Shown here in pieces: positions 11,301 through 22,560 of a stretch of DNA of 64,000 nt; position 1 is the first letter of the stretch; the number at the start of each line of letters is the position of its first letter. The stretch is from contig JAMXBB010000010.1 of the NCBI GenBank assembly GCA_024138015.1, positions 76,939,541-77,003,540 on the forward strand. The letters run 5' to 3'. The notes beneath the pieces were generated by a model. The model ran no database searches and was not told where the DNA came from. It saw nothing but the letters and a program-made list of their open reading frames with translations. This DNA is from Lumnitzera littorea. Taxonomy: Eukaryota; Streptophyta; Magnoliopsida; Myrtales; Combretaceae. The translations under genes and the position numbers were made by a program.

Positions 11301-11730
11301 TTTTTTTTTTTTTTCATTATTTTGTTTTAAAAAAGGAATGAATTGAAGAAAGTCAAATGTTTCAATTAATTTTGAGTTGCTAATGATATAAACTTAAATA
11401 TATGTTTTTTCTTATAAACCTTTTTATTGGAGTTGGAACCTAAATAAAAGATATAAATATCGAAGAAAGGACTATGAGAAGGAGAAAGAGAAAAAGAATT
11501 GGAATTGGATAGGAAAGATAATTTAATACCTTAATAGTCAATGAGATGGTAAAAGCCTAATTATATCTTTTTTTTTTCCCCATTCATCTCATAAATTAGA
11601 ATCATAAACTCTATTAAAAATGCAAATTTCTACAAAGTTTGACAAGTAAAATCAGTTAAAAACCTAAGTTTCTATAAGAGTTAATTTGGAAGAACCTCCA
11701 AAAATCGCAAACACATAGAGTTGTATGAAT

Positions 11731-11754
11731 AAAATCGCGATTTTAACAACTATG
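11731..11754. repeat. Terminus of a MITE related to the one at 18766-18999
   Basis: AAATCGCGATTTTAACAACTATG matches the right terminus of the MITE at 18766-18999 (ACGATTTTAACAACTATG). The opposite terminus was not found nearby, so this is probably a truncated copy. Confidence 0.45.
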
Positions 11755-13199
11755 AATAAATGTTACATAGATGTGGTTTGCCTATGGATGTAGTTCATAT
11801 ATCTTGGGACAACCATGACAATATGACAAAAGAGCTATCAATGATAAGTCTAAGGACACCTCTACCTTCAATGGGATGGATAGTAAATTATCCTTCTACC
11901 CATGATCTAGATATCAGTTAAGATAGGTTAGGTTGTTTGGGGTAAGTAAAAGTAGAATTGGAAGAGTTGGTTTGCTTAGAAAGTTACTCCTTTAAATTGT
12001 ATGTTAAGGAAATTGTCTAATTTGAGGCAAATATTCATCAATAGAGGGCAATGATGAGAATTTAAGTCCCAAAGATTGAGCAAAGTGTTAGGAATTAAAT
12101 AGAAATGAATTGAAACCAAACCAAGGTGAAGAGCTACGAAGATCTTGTTAGTCTTACTTAAGTAACCAAAAAAGGGGGTTGGATTGATTACTTTATGATA
12201 GAAATTATATGTATAATGCATGATGAAGTAAAATGAGATAGAAATAGAATTAGGCAACCATTTTTAGTAGCTCCCCCTTGTGAATTAATCTATTATTCTA
12301 ACTTTACTATTGGGGATTTAGTCATCTATAACAATTGTTCCACCAATCATTCCACTGTACCAAAATCAAAATCTAATACACATAAACTTTAAAAGCGCAG
12401 CTTACTTGTAAATATATAGAGTTGCATAAGCAGTAATATAAAGAACCAGTAAGACCCCTGCAAGGAATTAGATACTAACTACGAATTATACAAACACTAC
12501 TGTTAGTTAGGTAACCAAATTCTAATTTAAAAGAAAATTAATTAAACTAAAGCCAATGAAATGTCATCCATAAGCTATAAGATCTATGAACCTAATGGAT
12601 GGGATCTTGACTAGGTTATCATTTGGAAAATGTACAAATATGCATATTATAGATGTTAGGATTGGTTATCGAGTTTTTATTATATTCATAAGGATCCTCT
12701 TCCTTCCTAAGTCTTATAATCGTATTTATGATATTGGCTTCCCTTTCAAGTTGCCTAATTCATATTTGTCAGCTATAGGTAAGAATTTCTCTTATAAATC
12801 CAATTACTCTAATTAAAATCAATTAACCTACATATTCTTATGTCAAGAAAACTAGTTTTAATCACATTATGTTCGTGAATCATATATTTAATCTAATGCC
12901 CATGTATCCATGTCATAATCAAACTAAACATATTTCAATTACCATAGGAATCTTCCATTCTCTCCTAAGTTTTTAAAATTTTAATTTATAAATATATCAC
13001 TGGCCTAATAACATATCTATAAACCCAATAAAAACTAAATAATGAAAATGTTCAAATAATTAAATAATAACATATAAAAAACTCATAAATAAATCAATCC
13101 ATCAAAACTTGTCAAATTCAACAAATTATTTAATTCATAATAAATAAAAACGCATCACACAAAGTAATAAATAACATAAAGACACTTATAATTAATACC

Positions 13200-13790
13200 G
13201 AAGCCTCAACTAGGATTGCAAATAAACTCAATTGAAGGCTCAAGCTCTACTTATTTAAAAATTATTGAGCTCAAGCTTCAGTCGAGCTTTTTTTCGAATC
13301 TACAATTGAGGCTCCAGCTCAACTCGTTTAAATAAATGAGTTTTATTTTGAATTTAAACTTAACTCATTTATTAATTAAACTCGAATCAAGTCAAACCTA
13401 AAATAAGCTGGTTTCGAACTTACACACAAGTAGAAAATTAAGAAATATATAAATAAATTAATAAATAATGAATAAGGATTAGATAATATATTATATATTT
13501 ACAATAATATATTATATATTACATAAATATTAGTATTTAGATTTTAATAATATATAATATATAATATTTATAATATATATAAAACTTATAAATTTACTCA
13601 ATAACCTAAACGAGCTAGCTTGTAAATTTGAATTGGAGTTTAAATTTGACATGTTTAAATAACAAACTTTATCTTAAACTCAAACTTATTTTATTTATTA
13701 ATTAAACTCGAATCGAATCAAATTTAAGCTAAACTTAAAACGAGTTAAACTAAAATAGCTAAACTTTTTTACAGGCCTGGCCTCAATAGC
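13200..13790. repeat. Dispersed CGAGCT/ACTCGAATC-type plant repeat
   Basis: Both ends of this block are built from variants of GCTCAAGCTC, CTCGTTTAAATAAATGAG and AATTAAACTCGAATCAA. The phrase TTTATTAATTAAACTCGAATC occurs at about 13365-13390 and again at about 13695-13720. An extremely AT-rich core (13440-13600, with ATATATTATATATTA-type runs) lies between them. Such ends are common in short non-autonomous plant elements, but I could not define terminal repeats or a target duplication. Confidence 0.45.
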
Positions 13791-14346
13791 TCTCTAACCT
13801 GCAATCCTAGAACGGTTTGATGTTTCTTGGACCTTATGTAGCTCAGGGATGTTAAATTACGGCTACAGTGAGAAAAGCAATATAAATTGTGATTCGTGCA
13901 TGTGTTTGTTGGGCGGCGATTCGGACCTTTTATTTCTCCAATTGGAAGCCTAAGGGCATCTTTGTCGGCCATTTCTTGCAGCCTTCCCTAGGCCGCACTT
14001 GCTTTCTTGAGCTATAAATTCCGTCTCTTGGCAAGGACACGTTCCTTGTTAGAGGGACTGAGAAAAGTTATTTTGATTTTTTTTTTTTTTAAGTTTTCAA
14101 TTCGTTAAATGTTGTGAGTGGGATAAAAAAAATAAATTAAAAATATTATAAAACTTTTATAAAGGAATTCAAAAATAAAATAATAAGTTTTTTATTCTTA
14201 AATTATTAACGTAAAATCGAAACCGATCCCTACAAGATAAAGTTGGTCCAAGTGCTCCTTCACTGGTCCGTGACTGCCGGAGATGGCGTGGACAAACATG
14301 GACTGAGCTTCGTTTCATTGCATGGCACGTGATCTACTAATCTCTC
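13791..14346. other. GC-richer non-coding patch
   Basis: From about 13790 to 14045 and again from 14230 the base composition is clearly less AT-rich than elsewhere, with no stop-free frame of note apart from a 67-codon minus-strand ORF (13769-13972) lacking recognisable motifs. A T-run and AT-rich stretch (14075-14215) separates the two parts. It may be a remnant of single-copy gene sequence (promoter or first exon) together with the ORF at 14347-14640. This is an inference from composition only. Confidence 0.3.
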
Positions 14347-14640
14347 TTGAAGACGTATTGGATTGCGGAGCCTCGGATCAGACGTGTGCTGAACTGGCAA
14401 CTGACTTCTCAATTAGCTAGCATCCTCGGACTCTTAGCTAATTCAGATGGCCTGATATTAAAATTGACTCCAAGACATGGGCTTCTGCATTTTGTTGCTT
14501 CTCCAATTGATGGTGGATTAATTCCTGGACACCTCGGTGAACTGCTTGCTCCTATTAGACGTGATGGGCTCCAGACGGAGAGATTAAACATTAAGTGGGA
14601 TTGTCTTACTTCTTTTGGACCGTTTTTCTTTTTCCTATGA
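14347..14640 (+). CDS. Unidentified 97-codon ORF in a GC-richer patch
   Basis: An ATG-started frame of 97 codons lies in one of the few GC-richer stretches of the window. The predicted product begins MKTYWIAEPRIRRVLNWQ, has a hydrophobic middle (LASILGLLANSDGLIL) and ends in a phenylalanine run from a T-rich tract, which argues against a genuine C-terminus. I do not recognise a family. A 78-codon frame on the opposite strand (14409-14645) is equally open, so strand and coding status are both uncertain. It may be a fragment of a decayed host gene. Confidence 0.25.
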   Translation: MKTYWIAEPRIRRVLNWQLTSQLASILGLLANSDGLILKLTPRHGLLHFVASPIDGGLIPGHLGELLAPIRRDGLQTERLNIKWDCLTSFGPFFFFL

Positions 14641-15599
14641 TTCATGCACTTTTGATAGGTTCAGTTATCCATTTTATCCTGATCAGTTCAGTTTTTTATT
14701 TCATTTTTAACATGCAATCCATTTAAATTTAAACCATTAAAGACATAATTAATTCAATGGCTAAAATTATGAAATTGTATATTAAGAGTGAGATAAAAGA
14801 ATAAGTCAATCTCGTCAAAATAAAAGAACATAAATCAAAAATAGCATAAAGGATTTGATTGATCCTTTAAAAAATACAAACAAAACCATAGAAAAATCTT
14901 ACTTTCTATATATTTTCCGAATCCATAAAATTTTTCTATAAAAAAACTATAAAAATACATACAGTAGAAGTTGGGACAAAAATGCTTTCATCTCTTTTCA
15001 AAATTTCAAATTAATCATTCTTACTTTATCTTGAATGGCTAAATAAGCTAGACTTGAAATATGAAAGTATCCAGAACTATCTTAAAAGTACCCATATGGA
15101 AATAACAGTCTTCACCAAATTCAATATTCGAATATCTAATGCACAAAAGTGGATAACTCTATGTCCATACCTATGAAATTCCCGAGACTGCAATCTAATA
15201 ATCCAGATTAAAAAAAAAAAAGAAATTAAATCAATCTAATGTATACTTCAATGAATTGGATTATATCAAAAGACCTAACAAACTTGAACCAATAAGCTTT
15301 TTCCAATATTATAAAGTGCTTTCATTGGTTGTCTACCTCAAAATTATTGAGGAAAGGTACAAATTCAAAACTCAACCTTTTGTATCTTTTTGTTCAAGTC
15401 CTCAACCTTTGTTTTTTTTTTTTTTTTTTTTCTATTAGAGTCCTTAACATTTGAAAAAGTTTGCAAATGAGGGTATTTGTTAGCATTGTTAACCTTTTTG
15501 TTAACCATTAACTTGTTGTGTAATCCTATTGGTTCATGTAATTATATAAAATAAATAAATATNTTCCTATTTTATTGAGTTATTTTAAGATATCTTTAT
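14641..15599. other. Intergenic AT-rich stretch with poly-T tract and ambiguous base
   Basis: No gene or named element was found. A pure T-tract runs from about 15412 to 15431, just after a phrase resembling a common plant dispersed repeat (CAAGTCCTCAACCTTTG then TTAGAGTCCTTAACATTTG). Position 15563 is n, a sequencing ambiguity. The left end of the LINE below cannot be fixed precisely and may lie anywhere from about 15440 to 15800. Confidence 0.5.
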
Positions 15600-15799
15600 C
15601 TTTGTTAGTTAAGGATGTTATCATCTTCTTTTAAAATTTTTTCATTATTTAGAATAAAAAGGTATCAAATTATATGTGAAACTCCCTCTCTCTTAGGTTT
15701 AGAGAGAGAAGTTTTATCGTTTAAGAGTGGTTCCACCCTTGTATGTGGTGGTTTTTCCATATACTTTGCACATATTTTTTTTTCTCATAATTTTTATCT

Positions 15800-16080
15800 A
15801 AAATCATCACTTTTTTCCATTGTCTACTCACCTCCTTATTTCTTTCTCTTTTTATTTTTTTGTTTTTTTTTTCCCGTGTTTACTTTCTTCCCTTACATTC
15901 TTTAGTTGTTTTGTGTTTTATGACCTTTGCTTTCTCCTTGGTGTTTCGTTCTTCCTTTTTTTCTTTTTTTTTTTCATTGTCATTGATTTTGTTCTATGTT
16001 TTGTCTTGCCTGGTGCCCCGTTTTCTTCATTCTTTCCATTGCATTTTGTCTTGTTGTTGTTTTGTGCTGTTTAAGTAAGT
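15800..16080 (+). other. Pyrimidine-rich leader of the LINE
   Basis: Nearly 280 bases are dominated by T with interspersed C (TTTCTTTCTCTTTTTATTTT and similar) directly before the ORF1 region. All three plus-strand frames are open here only because the tract lacks A and G, so the phenylalanine-rich ORFs it yields are not genes. Pyrimidine-rich 5' leaders are usual in plant LINEs. Confidence 0.55.
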
Positions 16081-16083
16081 CTA

Positions 16084-17540
16084 ATGATGGGTGTCTGTCT
16101 CACTTCCTATAGATCTAGCAAATCTAGTGTTGCATGTTCTAGTGAAGATCTAGTAATTTCCAATGAGATTGATAAGAACATCTTTAAGAGGTTAGAGCTA
16201 GAAAAAAAATGCAGAGTTGATTAATAAGGACGAGAATGCCATGATAGGGAGAATTGTTGTAGAAAAAACTTTAAATAAATATGGTGTTACAAGTATTCTA
16301 TTGAAAGCTTGAATGGAGTTTGGTGATGTTAAGATATCTTTCATTAAGGCTAATGTCTTCCTATTTTCTTTTGCTAGTATTGATGTCGCTCAAGTTGTGG
16401 TTAATGGAGGCTTGTTGATGGTGATGGATCATTGTTTGATCTTAGAAGATTGGAGTGAGTTTTTAGATCCAAATCCATGGTCTTTAACTTGGTCATTTAT
16501 CTGTTAACAATACGAATAAACTTGGAGCAATTGCTAGTTTAGTGATTCGAGTTGATCTTTTCAGCTTCCTAATGGAGGTAAGAGGAGTTACTTGAGGGTG
16601 AAGGTGCATGTTGTTGTATCTTTGCCTTTGAAATATAGCGTGTAGGTAAATCATAAGGATAGAAGTAAATATTGGGTGAATTTTAAGTATGAACGTTTAT
16701 CTGATCGGTGTTTCAACTCTGGTAGACTAGACTACTTAAGTAAGGGGCATATGAATTAACATGTTCTTAGAAAGCAGTATGGTTTGTGAATGAGGATGTT
16801 TTCAATATGTGATGGGGAAGTGAAAGGAGGTATGAAGGAGGAGCCATTAGATGAGGTAATTGTGCAACATGTGAAGGAGAAGATCAGTCTTAGCATAGAG
16901 GGGAATGCATATATACTGAAGGAAAATGTGAATCCTAATATAGTAGTGGCTATGCATGATTTGAAAGAATATGAAAGTTTTGATGTGGAGGGGAAGATGC
17001 GACATGTGAAGAAGTAAGGATCTAAAGAGAAAGAAACTTCTAAGGAAACATTACCCACTACAAATTTGCCATCCTCAAACCTATCCATAGATGAATGCCT
17101 TTCGCTTGATTTTAGCCTTATTCCTTTATCATCTAATCAACATCATGTTGTAAATCTAACGACCATCTCTAACAAATCTAAACCTGATCATGTTGTAGTA
17201 ATGCATCCTAAAGTTAACCTAAACAATCTTTTGTCAGTTCCTTCATCTATACACTTGCCACCTATACCCTAACATATAGTCTCAAGAATTCTATCCATAG
17301 ACTATTTTAGCTCTTGTTAAACCCTTTTTAAATGAAACCTAAGTGCTATTAGATCCTAACTTTGTAGAGGAGAAGTGTATTGTGCAAAAGAAAGAAGTTC
17401 AAGACTATGTAGTGCAGTTATCTGATGATGAATGTGCTAAGCACTTACACCTAAGTAGAATGGCACCACGTAGCGGTAATGTTATATCTAAGGCCTTAAT
17501 TCCTGCATTTGATAAATTAAATCTTAAGAGAAGAAGATGA
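16084..17540 (+). pseudogene. LINE ORF1 remnant (DUF4283 plus zinc-knuckle-like region)
   Basis: From 16223 the frame NENAMIGRIVVEKTLNKYG leads into MEFGDVKISFIKANVFLFSF and GGLLMVMDHCLILEDW, which follows the DUF4283 pattern (G.ll.....n..a....l...W...g.....d.g.n.f.F.F......v..ggpW.fd...l.l..W). At 16595-16755 the segment YLRVKVHVVVSLPLKYSV...KYWVNFKYERLSDRCFNSGRL matches the associated zinc-knuckle region (FKYERLPxxCxxCGRxGH). Here the second Cys is Ser and the His is Tyr, so zinc binding is lost. Later open stretches to 17540 are the low-complexity linker. ORF1 of this type binds the element RNA. Stops and shifts are present throughout. Confidence 0.8.
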
Positions 17541-17805
17541 AGAAGGGGAAAGAGAATGGAAAAAACAAAAAATCATGTTTAAAGAAAAGATTAACTAGGT
17601 TGTTTATGTAAATAGCACTGGAAAAAACTTAAACAAAGGAAAAATTGCTAGGAAGATTAAAAATTCAAAAAATGTGAAGACAACTAGGTTTTAAAAGTGG
17701 AAAGAAGCTGATTTTTGAAGAAATTTTTGAATTGCTTGATGTACCAATAGAACTTTTTAACATATGTGGCAATGGTGGCTAGCCTTCAACAGCCATAAGG
17801 GTGCC

Positions 17806-18545
17806 ATGATTTTCTTATCTTGGAATTGTCAAGGACTTAGGTTATCCTTAACTATTTGATAATTAAATAACTTACTTTTTAAGTATAATCTTAATATGGT
17901 TTTCTTAATAGAAATAAAGAATGGTGAAAATAAATTGGAAAGAATAAGGAATAAATTGTGATACTGGGCAAAGTTTTGTGTTTCTCTAAGGGGTCTAAAT
18001 TATGGTTTATCTTTGTGGTGGAATGTTGATTTAAAAGTCTCGGTGTTGAAAAGTTGTAAATGCTTTATTTATACTAAGATTTTATTATTAGACGGTTCTT
18101 TGGTGGGTAGTATTACTTAATGCCATGGTCCTTATAATTTTGATAAGAAAACTAAGCTGTAAAACACTTTAGTTGGTATTTCTAAATTGGTTTGCAATCC
18201 TTAGCTATGTATAAGAGATCTTAATAAGGTTTGTGATGAAAAGGAAAAGAGTGGAAGTCGTCTAAGGGATAAAAAACAAATTCTGGCACTTATAAACATG
18301 ATTTTAGATGCAGGTTTACAAGACTTAGGATTTGTTGGCCAATGTTTTATTTAAGCTAGCAAGCAAACTAGTGGAGTGTTTATTAAGGAATATTTAGATA
18401 GGGAGTTGGTCTCTGTTAAATAGTTTTATAAGTTTCTAAAATCTCAAGTTATTCATGAACCATCTATTGGGTCTAATCATGTAGCTTTACTTATGAATAT
18501 AGATTTCTCAAAATGCAAAGGTAAGAAAAAGTTCAAGTTTTGAAA
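17806..18545 (+). pseudogene. LINE ORF2 endonuclease domain remnant
   Basis: The ATG at 17806 starts MIFLSWNCQGLR, the N-terminus of the apurinic-like endonuclease of plant LINEs with its catalytic Asn. Downstream are VFLIEIKN (catalytic Glu), SRGL-like SLRGLNYGLSLWW, the RDLNKVCDEKEKSGSR motif (usual GDFNE....EK.GG), ALINMILDAGLQDLGFVG, and GSNHVALLM near 18470 where the catalytic Asp of GSDH is Asn. Several TAG/TAA codons interrupt it. The domain would nick chromosomal DNA to prime reverse transcription. Confidence 0.85.
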
Positions 18546-18765
18546 ATCTTTCGAGAATGAATGAAAGGTATGGGGGTATAGAGAAGAATATGTAAGAGGA
18601 CAACTTGTTGAGTGTTAATACTTTAGAGGGCTTTCCTTCTAGTTTAGATGAGTGTAGAAGGCGTTTGGTGAAGTGGAGTACGATGCAACTTCCTAATAAT
18701 AGAGTGTTGATTGAGCATTTCAAGGAAAAACTATCTACCTTACAAGTTTTGTCAAATTATAAGAG

Positions 18766-18999
18766 CATGGTTATCAAAATTGCAATTCTACTGTTCATTT
18801 ATATGTATAGAATCGGCAAAATCACGTAAAATCATACAAAAACAATAAAATCATATGTTTATAGAATCGTACTTCATAATTCATAATTTTGCCAAAAGGT
18901 TATACCAAAATAATTTTATATCCATTTTGACTAAGAAAAACATCAAAAAAGTATAAACTCATAAAATCGTATAATTAACTTACGATTTTAACAACTATG
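18766..18999. mobile_element. 234-bp MITE inserted in the LINE
   Basis: The left end CATGGTTATCAAAATTGCAA and the right end, read on the other strand, CATAGTTGTTAAAATCGTAA are imperfect inverted repeats of about 20 bp. LINE coding sequence is recognisable on both sides (the endonuclease-RT linker). The 8 bases before it (TATAAGAG) and after it (GATAAAAG) agree at six positions, consistent with an aged hAT-type 8-bp duplication. The interior is AT-rich and non-coding. Confidence 0.6.
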
Positions 19000-20900
19000 G
19001 ATAAAAGTTTGGAGGAGGAAAAGATTATTTAAGCCCAAATTGATGAACTTTAGTGTAAAGAGAAATTTATTGGCACTAAAGATTTAGGTTAAATTGGTTA
19101 TTATATGGTGATAAGAATACGACTTTTCTCTACTAGTCCATATTAAGTAGGCATCAAATTTTCCATATTGAAAAGAAAATGGACATGTGGTGGATTCAAC
19201 TATCAACATTGGGAGCATTTTCGTAGATAACTTTAAAAAGTTGTTTGCTACTTATGGTTCTAAATGCTAGGGTGATACCTTAGAATAGGTAGAACAAGTG
19301 GTGTCTTTGGAATTAATGAAAGGTTGTGCATGCCTATTGAGATTGAGGAAGTTAAGGCAACAACATTTCAACAAGGGGCATTTAAGGTACCAGGTCCTGA
19401 TGGCTTTTCGAAGATATTTCATCAATCTTATTGGAGTATTATTAAACCCTCATTAACTACAACAGCTCAATAGTTTTTCTTTATAGGTACTTTTCCTTTC
19501 TCCCTAAATGATATCGACCTTGTGTTATTCCAAAAAGTTCTTAGTCCATCTAAGGTTACTCATTTTAGACCAATTAGTCCATGTACACATTTACATAAAA
19601 TTGAGTAAAAAATAATTATTAATAGGCTAAAACCCTTCCTTAATGATTTCATTTTTGAAAATCAAAGTGCTTTTATATCAAGACTTATGATTCAAGATAA
19701 TGTTGTGACTATATATGAACTTTTTCATTTTTATAAAAATAAGAAGAGTAAAGAGACTCCTATTGCTCTATCACAATGAATATGAGCAAAGCTTATGATA
19801 GGGTTAAGTGGGATTTTTTAGAAGTTGTCATGTTGAAAATGGGCTTTTTTCTAATGGTTAGGTAAAGTAGGTTATGAAGTGTGTGCATAGCGTTAAGTTT
19901 AATGTCACGGTTATGGGTGTGAGGTAGGAAAGGTTATGCCTAGTAGAGGAATTTGATAAGGTTGGGATCCCTTATCTTCTTATCTGTTTGTTATAATGGC
20001 AGATGTGCTTTCTAAGGGATTGATTAAGGCTTGTGATAGCAGCCAAATTAAAGAAGTTAAAATAGAAGCTAGTTGTCCTATTCTCACTTATTTATTTTTT
20101 GCATATAACTCTTTGTATTTTATAGAAGTTGAGGATTGGAGTATAACTAATTTGAAAAGGCTAATTTCTTAGTATTGTAAGGCATCGGGCCAACTGGTCA
20201 ATTTTGAAAAATCGATTGTTGTTTTCAATCATGCTAATCTAAAGCTTGACCATGAAAAAATTGGGGGGATGTTAGGTATTCTTAAATCTATAAATCCTAG
20301 GAAGTATTTAAGACTTCCAATTATGTAGGGAAGATCAAAATATATGGTGCTAAATTTTGTTAAGGAAAAAGTTGTTATGAAGCTTCGAGGATGGAAACAA
20401 AGGCTATTCATTGATGAAGGTAAAGAAATTCTTATCAAAGTTGTAGCTTGTGCTATTCTAACTTACTTAATGGAGATTTTTAAGTTCCTTTGAAAGTGGT
20501 GTAGATAGCTTAATTTGAAGTTAGCAAATTTTTGGTGGGGACAACGTGAAGATAAGAATAGAATTCAATGGAAGAGTTGAGATAAGCTCTCAAGGGCTAA
20601 ATAGTGTAGAGGAATTGGATTTAAAGACCTACATGTGTTTAATTTGAGTTTATTAGCAAAGTTGGCTTGGTGGATCCATTAGAATCTACAAGTGCTTTAG
20701 GTTAGAATATTGAAAGCAATTTACTTTCCACTAGATAAGTTAAGATTTGCCAAAAATGGAAGTAGGAATTCCTGGGTTCATGGTAGTAATATTGAAGGGT
20801 GAAAGGTACATTTCAGTGGTGCTGTATGGAAGGTGAGATCTAGTAGACAAGTGAGGGTGGGATGTGATTGATGGATTCCTTCCTTAGAGGGTAACGGTTT
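19000..20900 (+). pseudogene. LINE ORF2 reverse transcriptase domain remnant
   Basis: The linker motif WLLYGDKNTTFLY (usual WLKEGDxNTxFFH) is at about 19095-19135. RT motifs follow: PGPDGF-like PGPDGFSKIF near 19390, HFRPISPCTHLHKI near 19560, NMSKAYDRVKWDFLE near 19785, and the catalytic box at 20095-20109 reading F-F-A-Y-N where F-x-A-D-D is required. After it come the thumb-like segments KLRGWKQRLFIDEGKEILIK, KLANFWWGQREDKNRI and GIGFKDLHVFNLSLLAKLAWW. Both catalytic Asp of the box are substituted. Numerous stops, including two Trp-to-stop changes shared with copy 1, confirm that it is dead. Confidence 0.88.
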
Positions 20901-21129
20901 TAAGAGAGGTCATGATATAGACCAAAATTTGTAGGTGAGAAACTTAGGACCTTTCTAGTATTCATCAACATCTTGATGAAGATGAAGTTAAGGCTATCAA
21001 GGATTTACCTTTGTTTACATCAAAAGGAGATGATCAGTTGGTTTAGCCTTCGACCTGAAGCAGTGAATGTTAAATCAAATCTAGCTACCATTTTCTTAAT
21101 CTTGTAAATTTGGATTTGAACAACACCAG

Positions 21130-22350
21130 AGCATCGTAATCCTTTTTAATTAAGGGAACCTTATGGAAGAAGATACCTTACCCAAGATCTACCATTTTTT
21201 CTAGCGTATGATGACAAATTCGATCTCATCCATGGCAAACTTACACAAACAAAATGTGGCTTCGTCCCTTAGTTGTCCTTTTATACAAGGCCTAAAACTG
21301 TAGAGCACCTATTATTTAGCTACCTATGGACATTTCATGTTTGGTTCAATGTATTGGGTTGGAGGGCTAAGAGGGGAGAAGTAAAGTCTGTAGTTAAGTG
21401 GTAATCTTGTTACAGAGAAGGTAGACAACTGTTAAGGGAGGAAAGGAAGGAGCTTAAGATCATAGTTGTTGAGATTTGTTGGTTTATATGGAAGGAGCGA
21501 TGTAAAGCACTGTTTCGGCATAAGAACCCTAATCCTATAGATATTGTATGAAGACAGGAAGGTGGGTAAGGGTGGTTTGAGGTTTGGCGTGGTGGTTGGT
21601 GAGTGCAAAAAGTGTTTTATTTAAACCATAGGTTGTTGTGAATAACGAAAAAAGGATGTACAAAGAAAAAGGTGTGTCTAATCCTAGTGAAATTTAAGAA
21701 GATGGTGTTGCAACTATTCATAATAAAGGATATGGTCTAGTTGGTGGGGTAAAGTCTATAGAAGCTTTTTCTTAAAAGAAGTTAAAGGGTGTAAATCGTG
21801 ATAGGGGTATTAGCTGAGGGACTATGTGTTAAGGACATGTTGTAGGTCGCTCTATATACCAATCTTACTTATAATAAAGGAACATTGGATTGTCTTCTTG
21901 AGGTAAGAGCTTGCCATATCGTATTAGTAACTTAGTATGTAGATGTTCAGTTCTTAGATTATGTATGGATGGATCATGAGCTAAGCCTTTGGAGAAGGTT
22001 GGTATTGCTGTGGTTGCTACAGATGAGAGTGGCAAACTTATAGCAAGAAAAGCAGATTTAGTTGGTTCCCCAAGTCTTGAAGCCTCCAAAGCCCTAACCC
22101 TTTTGCTAGAGATTGATTTAGCTTCTTTTATGGGCTAGAAGAATTTACTTTTTGTTACTTATTACTTATGATTGCTCTAGACCTTAATGTCTTACAATTG
22201 TTCGGTTTACTATTTGATAGAGCCTTTTTTTTCATGAGACTATTGATTTTTTGTCGTCTCTAATAGATGTGTATTTTGATTTTTGTTTTGTTAGGAGGTT
22301 TGCAAATTTTGATTGCATATTAGATAGCATCCAATTTTAGTAAGAGATTG
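21130..22350 (+). pseudogene. LINE zf-RVT and C-terminal RNase H remnant
   Basis: At 21155-21330 the zf-RVT region can be followed across frameshifts (TLWKKIPYPRST, CPFIQGLK, TVEHLLF-like VEHLLFSYLW). WFIWKERCKALFRHKNPNPI near 21480-21540 is the segment that normally links zf-RVT to RNase H. A plant LINE-type RNase H (RVT_3) follows at about 21960-22345: GIAVVATDESGKLIARKADL, SLEASKALTLLLEIDLA, and FCFVRRFANFDC, where the family has FxFVRREGNxVAD. Stops are frequent between 22130 and 22260. Confidence 0.78.
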
Positions 22351-22560
22351 TATACTTGCAATTGGTGGTTAAACAACCATATCCACCCCCACCCCCAAAA
22401 CCTAAATTCTCTCTCCGGGAGCTACTCACGATAGGATCATTTAGTGTGTCTTCTTTAGGCTTTGTTTCAAGTTGTTCTTTGTGTGACCATGGTTGATTAA
22501 TGGAAAGTTCTATTTTGATGGGGGAAAAAAATTCACTATTCATTACAGTAAATCTAATTT

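Larger units (their letters stand above)
10296..13199. other. Intergenic stretch without a recognisable gene
   Basis: Apart from the three sub-features listed separately (10435-10629, 11041-11300, 11731-11754), this is AT-rich single-strand-neutral sequence with long A/T runs (for example 11305-11330 and 11560-11580). ORFs of 60-95 codons on either strand show no composition or motif that separates them from chance. The right flank of the gypsy 3' LTR begins CTAAG; its partner flank is outside the window. Confidence 0.5.
15600..22560 (+). mobile_element. Nearly full-length dead L1-like LINE (copy 2)
   Basis: On the plus strand and in canonical order are a pyrimidine-rich leader, an ORF1 with DUF4283 and zinc-knuckle-like segments, an endonuclease, an L1-type reverse transcriptase, a zf-RVT region and a C-terminal RNase H. 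This is the layout of plant L1 elements. Each part carries stops and frameshifts. A 234-bp MITE interrupts the endonuclease-RT linker. Start and end are approximate: no target-site duplication or terminal poly-A could be defined. The region 19206-20335 is duplicated at 2572-3700. Confidence 0.85.

Noticed and set aside
15615..16078. Three overlapping plus-strand ORFs rich in Phe, Ser and Leu that look like membrane proteins
   Set aside because: They are artefacts of a T-rich tract without stops in any frame. The tract is the leader of the LINE.
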